Source: Luteolibacter sp. (GTDB taxonomy: Bacteria; Verrucomicrobiota; Verrucomicrobiia; Verrucomicrobiales; Akkermansiaceae). From it: 64,000 bases of DNA. Positions 59,855 through 64,000 of this stretch are shown here, piece after piece. The notes below the pieces were generated by a model. That model searched no databases and was not told where the DNA came from. It saw only the letters and a program-made list of their open reading frames with translations. How positions within the stretch are numbered: the stretch's first letter is position 1; the number at the start of each line of letters is the position of its first letter. The position numbers and the translations under genes are program-made. The stretch spans positions 1 through 64,000 of the forward strand of contig JAUYNL010000022.1 of assembly GCA_030696085.1 (NCBI GenBank), given 5' to 3'.

Positions 59855-62092
59855 ATGAATTCACTTTTCCTGATCGCCATCACCTCGGTGCCGCTCCTTT
59901 CCCTGGCCGCCCAAGGGCAAACACAATATCGCAAGATCTCGTTGGAAGATTATCGCGACAAGATGAAGGCCGGCTGGATCGGCCAAATCGCAGGGGTCTC
60001 CCTGGGCGGCCCCACCGAGTTCAAATCCAACGACAGGATCATCCCGGAAAGCGAAATGCCGAAGTGGCAGCCGGACCTCATCAACCGGGCCTTCAATCAG
60101 GACGATGTCTATGTGGAGATGACATTCCTGCGCACGATGGAACTCCATGGACTCGATTGCTCCATCCGCCAGGCCGGTATCGACTTCGCAAACACCAGCT
60201 ACCCGCTTTGGTGCGCCAACCGCGAAGGGCGGATCAACCTGCGCAAGGGCATCGCGCCGCCTGATTCCAGCCATCCCCGGTTCAATGGCAGCGCGACCAT
60301 CATCGACTATCAGATCGAGAGCGACTACTCCGGGTTGATCGCCCCCGGCATGCCGAACGTCGCCATCGCCATGGGTGACAAGTTCGGACGGCTGGTCAAC
60401 TACGGCGACGGAGTCTATGCCGGACAATTCATCGGTGCCATGTATGCCGCGGCATTTTTCGAGAAGGACATCCGCAAAGTGGTGGAACTCGGCCTGCAGG
60501 CAATCCCCGCCGACAGCCAATATGCCGCCTTCGTCCGCGACATGTTGCAATGGTCCAAGGAGATCCCCGAGTGGGAAAAAACCTGGGAATTGCTCAACGA
60601 GAAATATTATAAAAACCCGGAGTACGTGAAAAAATACGGCGGAAATTCCCAGGTCGATGCCCGGATCAATGGAGCCTACGTCCTGATGGGCCTGCTCTAT
60701 GGCAAGGGCGATCCGGATCAGACCATGATCATCGCCACCCGCTGCGGCAAGGACTCGGATTGCAATCCATCCACCGCCGCCGGCGTTCTTTTCACCACGC
60801 TCGGTTTCAAGAATCTTCCCGAACGGTTCACCAGGAATCTCGACGAGAAACAAATCTTCACCAGCACGGTGTACAATGTCCCCACTTTGATCGATGTCTG
60901 CGAACAACTCGCGAGAAAAGCGGTCGTCAAGGAAGGTGGCCGCATCGTGAAAGACGCGAACGGCGCGGAGGTTTTCCAGATCCCGGCAAGAGCGGCAAAA
61001 CCAGGCCCGCTGGAATCGAGTTTCGCGCCCGGTCCCATCGCGAACAGCACCTACACCCCGGAGGAAATGGCACGGATCACCGCGCCCGTCCCGTCGCCGG
61101 CCTTGAAAAAAGCCTTCGCGGCGTTCGCGCCTGAATGGTCGCTGACCTACTGCAATACCGCCACGAATCTTGGACTCATTGCCGAGGAGCGCGGACGCAG
61201 CAACGTCTTCGCCACGCTACCTTTTGATAACTGCACACCATGCGTTTTGAGCCGTAATGTCGATATTCGCCCCGGCAAGAAAACCGTGTTGAAACTCGCG
61301 GTGGCCGATCACGTTCAAAATGGCGAATGGTTGCTGGAGGTGCAGGTCGATGGGCGGAAAATCTACCGCCAGTTCATCGGCAAGGATGTCGAGGCCGATC
61401 TCGCCCGGAAAATCATCACCCCGGCCAAAGCGGAACAGGACCGGAAGCTGCCCGGCAAGGCACCGGGCGCTGATGGCTGGACGGAATTGGAAATCGACCT
61501 TTCGGAATACGCCGGTAATAGAATCCTTCTCGGCCTCGGCAATGGGCCGACGGACGGTTATCATAACGAAACGGCTTACTGGTCGAAAATCGCCGTCGAG
61601 GAAGTCGGCGAAGCGGATTTGAGCGAACGCGTTTCTCCGGGCGCGACCACCAATGAAACGTTGAAACAGGACGTGGAGAAATTCGCTCCCGGCTGGGCGC
61701 TTTCCTATTGCGGGGATTTCAGCAAACCCGGCCTGCGCGATACGGTCCTGAGCCGACGGAATGTGCTGGTCACTCATCCCTTTGATAGGGATACCGCCTG
61801 CGTTCTCGCCAAAAAGCTGACCGTGCCGGCGGGAAAAAAGACCACGCTCGGTTTTTCCGCCGGACATGATCCAGCGGGAGACTGGTTGCTCGAAGTGCAG
61901 GTGAACCGCAAAGTTCTTGTTAGCAAGGTCGTGACCAAGGATACCACGACTGACGGCTGGATGAACGTGGTTGTGGACCTCACTCCCTATGCGGGGCAGT
62001 CGGTGTTTGTTGAACTTCTCAATCAACCGAATGGCTGGTCCTATGAAACGGGATACTGGGCAAACCTCATCGTCGAGACCAAGGATCGCTGA
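59855..62092 (+). CDS. Exported ADP-ribosylglycohydrolase-family protein with two C-terminal modules
   Basis: 745 residues with a signal peptide (MNSLFLIAITSVPLLSLAAQGQ), so it acts outside the cytoplasm, where cytoplasmic DraG targets are absent. The DraG-like domain (about 30-380) shows MKAGWIGQIAGVSLGGPTEFK, Asp pair motif QDDVYVEMTFLRTM, MYAAAFFEKDIRKVVELGLQAIP and the second metal motif CGKDSDCNPSTAAGVL. Two related modules follow: A (about 415-585) with FAPEWSLTYC, GEWLLEVQVDGRKI, GWTELEIDLSEYAG and HNETAYWSKIAVEE; B (about 602-745) with FAPGWALSYC, GDWLLEVQVNRKVL, GWMNVVVDLTPYAG and YETGYWANLIVET. They look like tandem beta-sandwich, possibly carbohydrate-binding, modules. Substrate unknown, perhaps a ribosyl or furanosyl glycoside. 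Confidence 0.87.
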   Translation: MNSLFLIAITSVPLLSLAAQGQTQYRKISLEDYRDKMKAGWIGQIAGVSLGGPTEFKSNDRIIPESEMPKWQPDLINRAFNQDDVYVEMTFLRTMELHGLDCSIRQAGIDFANTSYPLWCANREGRINLRKGIAPPDSSHPRFNGSATIIDYQIESDYSGLIAPGMPNVAIAMGDKFGRLVNYGDGVYAGQFIGAMYAAAFFEKDIRKVVELGLQAIPADSQYAAFVRDMLQWSKEIPEWEKTWELLNEKYYKNPEYVKKYGGNSQVDARINGAYVLMGLLYGKGDPDQTMIIATRCGKDSDCNPSTAAGVLFTTLGFKNLPERFTRNLDEKQIFTSTVYNVPTLIDVCEQLARKAVVKEGGRIVKDANGAEVFQIPARAAKPGPLESSFAPGPIANSTYTPEEMARITAPVPSPALKKAFAAFAPEWSLTYCNTATNLGLIAEERGRSNVFATLPFDNCTPCVLSRNVDIRPGKKTVLKLAVADHVQNGEWLLEVQVDGRKIYRQFIGKDVEADLARKIITPAKAEQDRKLPGKAPGADGWTELEIDLSEYAGNRILLGLGNGPTDGYHNETAYWSKIAVEEVGEADLSERVSPGATTNETLKQDVEKFAPGWALSYCGDFSKPGLRDTVLSRRNVLVTHPFDRDTACVLAKKLTVPAGKKTTLGFSAGHDPAGDWLLEVQVNRKVLVSKVVTKDTTTDGWMNVVVDLTPYAGQSVFVELLNQPNGWSYETGYWANLIVETKDR

Positions 62093-62119
62093 TCGTCTGA
62101 CATTCACATATTCCCGTTT

Positions 62120-64000
62120 ATGAAACACTTGCACCGTCTGTTATTTGCAATTTTCATTTCATCTCTGGCGACTGCCGCCGTGGAACCCTTGCCATTCGTG
62201 ATTCCGTCCGCAGTGCGCGATGCGCAGGATTTCCAGGCACCTGATCGCGTCCACCTTGATGGTTGGATCGGCCTTCGCATTGCCGGAAACGAAGCGAACC
62301 GGCTGGTGAAGATCGAGCCGGACCGGCTGCTGGAAGGGTATCGCAAGCGTCCCGGACGCCAGACATGGGATGGCGAACATGTTGGGAAATGGCTGCACGC
62401 GGCGACTTTGGCATGGGCGAATACCCGTGATCCGGCGTTGCGGGCGAAACTGGATGAAACGGTGGCGGAGCTCTCCAAATGCCAGCTTGCCGACGGCTAT
62501 CTCGGCACCTATTTGGAAAAGGATCGTTGGACCGAATGGGATGTCTGGGCGCACAAATACAATTTGCTCGGACTGTTGACTTACATGCAATACACCGGCA
62601 ACCGTGAGCCGCTCGGTGTATGCCGGAAAATGGCCGACCTGTTATGTGGTACTTTTGGCGAAGCTCCCGGGCAACGCGATATTCTCACCGCCGGACAACA
62701 CGCGGGAATGGCGCCCACCAGCGTTCTGGAGCCGATGGTTTTGCTATACCGGGTGACCGGAGAAAAACGCTACCTGGATTTCTGCCGCTACATTCTGCGG
62801 GCCTGGGAGCATGACAACGGGCCTCACATCGTATCGCGCCTGTTGGAGCAAAAACGCGTGGACAAGGTCGGCAATGCCAAAGCCTATGAAATGCTCTCGT
62901 GCCTGAACGGCGCGTTGGAATATTACCGTCTCGCCGGAGACCGGAAAATCCTGGATGCCTGTTTGAACGCGTGGCAGGACATCGTGGATTATCGCCTCTA
63001 TGTCACCGGCACCGCCAGTTATCTCGAATATTTCCATGATAACTTCGATCTCCCCAACAACGACAACGTCGGTGAGACCTGCGTCACGGTCACCTGGCTC
63101 CAGTTCAACGCCCAACTGCTGCGGCTCACGGGTGAATCGCGTTTTGCGGAGCAACTGGAGAAAGTCGTGCTGAATCATTTGTTCGGGGCGCAGCGCCCGG
63201 ATTGCGCGGCTTGGGGATATTATGTGCAAATGGAGGGCAGGAAGCCTTACAGTGACTCCTTTGACGGGCACTGCTGTCTTTCAAGCGGCCCGCGCGGCGT
63301 CTCGCTGATCCCGACCTTTGCCATCTCGACCGATGCGGATGGCGTGGTGGTCAATTTTCACGAGACGGGGAAAGCCTCCGTCAAACTGCGTGACGGCAGC
63401 GAAGTGGACCTAATCACAAAGACCACCTATCCCTCTGCCGGGGAAATCCGGATTCAGGTCAATCCGAAGGCCGCGAAGGAATTCACCGTGAAATTGCGCA
63501 TCCCCGCGTGGTGCGGGAGCGCTGCCTTGAAGGTGGCGGGAAAGACGGTGGACCTCGCCACCGGAACCGACGGTTATGCGGCGGTCAAACGGATCTGGGA
63601 GCCGGGCGATGTCATGGAATTGACCTTGCCCATGGAGCCACGGATCATCGCCGGAGATCATGGAAACGATGGCAAGGCGGCGGTAACTGTCGGCCCTCTG
63701 GTTCTGGCTGCGGACGATTCGTTGATGGAAGACACCGGGCTGAATGTGAATTCAATCCTCTTGTCATCGGATGATCTATCAACATTGAAAGTGACCTCCG
63801 AACCGACGCCTGAAGCATTCAAGACCTGGCCGGGCGCACGCGCCTTCCGGGTGTCCGGCATCGCCCGCAAAACCACTTCCCGGGTGAAAGCCGGTGATTC
63901 GATTTCCATCCGCCTGGTGCCGTTCGCCGACGTGGGAGCCACAGGTGCCCGCTACAAGGTGTGGCTGCCGTTGCCGCGCTGCAACGATTTCAATCTGCTC
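62120..64000 (+). CDS. GH127-family glycoside hydrolase, second copy (truncated by window edge)
   Basis: Open to the right edge: 627 codons seen, no stop, so the frame is missing from the ORF track. ATG 62120 opens MKHLHRLLFAIFISSLATAAVEP, a signal peptide. GH127 motifs: AGQHAGMAPTSVLEPMVLLYRVTG, EMLSCLNGALEYYRLAGDRK, E319-T-C321 (NVGETCVTVTWLQF) and C385-C386 (DGHCCLSSGPRG), the zinc/nucleophile set; the second module continues with IRIQVNPKAAKEFTVKLRIPAWC. It differs in length and order from the 51860 copy, so it is a paralogue and not a recent duplicate. It follows the DraG-like gene by 28 bases. Confidence 0.88.
   Translation, partial: MKHLHRLLFAIFISSLATAAVEPLPFVIPSAVRDAQDFQAPDRVHLDGWIGLRIAGNEANRLVKIEPDRLLEGYRKRPGRQTWDGEHVGKWLHAATLAWANTRDPALRAKLDETVAELSKCQLADGYLGTYLEKDRWTEWDVWAHKYNLLGLLTYMQYTGNREPLGVCRKMADLLCGTFGEAPGQRDILTAGQHAGMAPTSVLEPMVLLYRVTGEKRYLDFCRYILRAWEHDNGPHIVSRLLEQKRVDKVGNAKAYEMLSCLNGALEYYRLAGDRKILDACLNAWQDIVDYRLYVTGTASYLEYFHDNFDLPNNDNVGETCVTVTWLQFNAQLLRLTGESRFAEQLEKVVLNHLFGAQRPDCAAWGYYVQMEGRKPYSDSFDGHCCLSSGPRGVSLIPTFAISTDADGVVVNFHETGKASVKLRDGSEVDLITKTTYPSAGEIRIQVNPKAAKEFTVKLRIPAWCGSAALKVAGKTVDLATGTDGYAAVKRIWEPGDVMELTLPMEPRIIAGDHGNDGKAAVTVGPLVLAADDSLMEDTGLNVNSILLSSDDLSTLKVTSEPTPEAFKTWPGARAFRVSGIARKTTSRVKAGDSISIRLVPFADVGATGARYKVWLPLPRCNDFNLL

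Overview
This is a GC-rich chromosomal window of a Gram-negative, heterotrophic bacterium. The gene set best fits the Verrucomicrobiota (Akkermansiaceae/Luteolibacter-like), inferred from several signs together: an RNase G-linked mreBCD-pbp2 cluster, a Na+-pumping methylmalonyl-CoA decarboxylase operon like that of propionate-forming Verrucomicrobia, paired DUF3300/DUF2950 genes, exported GH127 enzymes, and start codons that mostly lack a Shine-Dalgarno sequence. No rRNA gene is present to prove the affiliation. Outer-membrane genes (TonB-dependent receptor, beta-barrel proteins, RlpA, lipoproteins) confirm a diderm envelope.

Layout: 1-1467 holds the 5' part of an IS66-type transposase (minus strand, cut by the window edge) and a short membrane-protein-like remnant. 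1468-8544 carries psd, a GlnD-type uridylyltransferase and the E1alpha, E1beta and E2 genes of a 2-oxoacid dehydrogenase complex. After a YihY-type membrane protein, 9859-19649 is one co-directional eight-gene block: methylmalonyl-CoA epimerase, the four subunits of a biotin-dependent Na+-translocating decarboxylase, a succinyl-CoA/propionate-type CoA-transferase and both methylmalonyl-CoA mutase subunits. Together these convert succinate to propionate while pumping sodium. 19777-24261 holds a Tat-exported HiPIP, an AEC transporter, an MDR dehydrogenase, an orphan ParA and hisF. 24472-30778 is the rod-shape cluster mreB-mreC-mreD-pbp2-rng.

30786-41483 is mixed housekeeping on both strands: TonB receptor, beta-CASP nuclease, trpD, aspartate aminotransferase, RlpA, uxaC, two unrecognised proteins, and an alpha/beta-hydrolase whose nucleophile serine is replaced by alanine. 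41869-48727 is an envelope-rich stretch: DUF3300 and DUF2950 proteins, two outer-membrane proteins, a single-domain response regulator, a lipase-like lipoprotein and a 47-residue lipoprotein missed by the ORF track. FtsK and tRNA-Phe follow.

51860 to the right edge is a carbohydrate-type accessory locus: two GH127 enzymes (the second running off the window), a secreted isochorismatase-LamG fusion of 977 residues, a LacI regulator, a GRP/DMT-type sugar transporter and an exported ADP-ribosylglycohydrolase-family protein with two tandem C-terminal modules. This is the most unusual part of the window. The exported enzymes look suited to releasing furanosyl (arabinose or ribose) units from an unknown substrate, under control of the LacI protein.

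All function calls come from reading the translated sequences and remembered family motifs. No database search was run.
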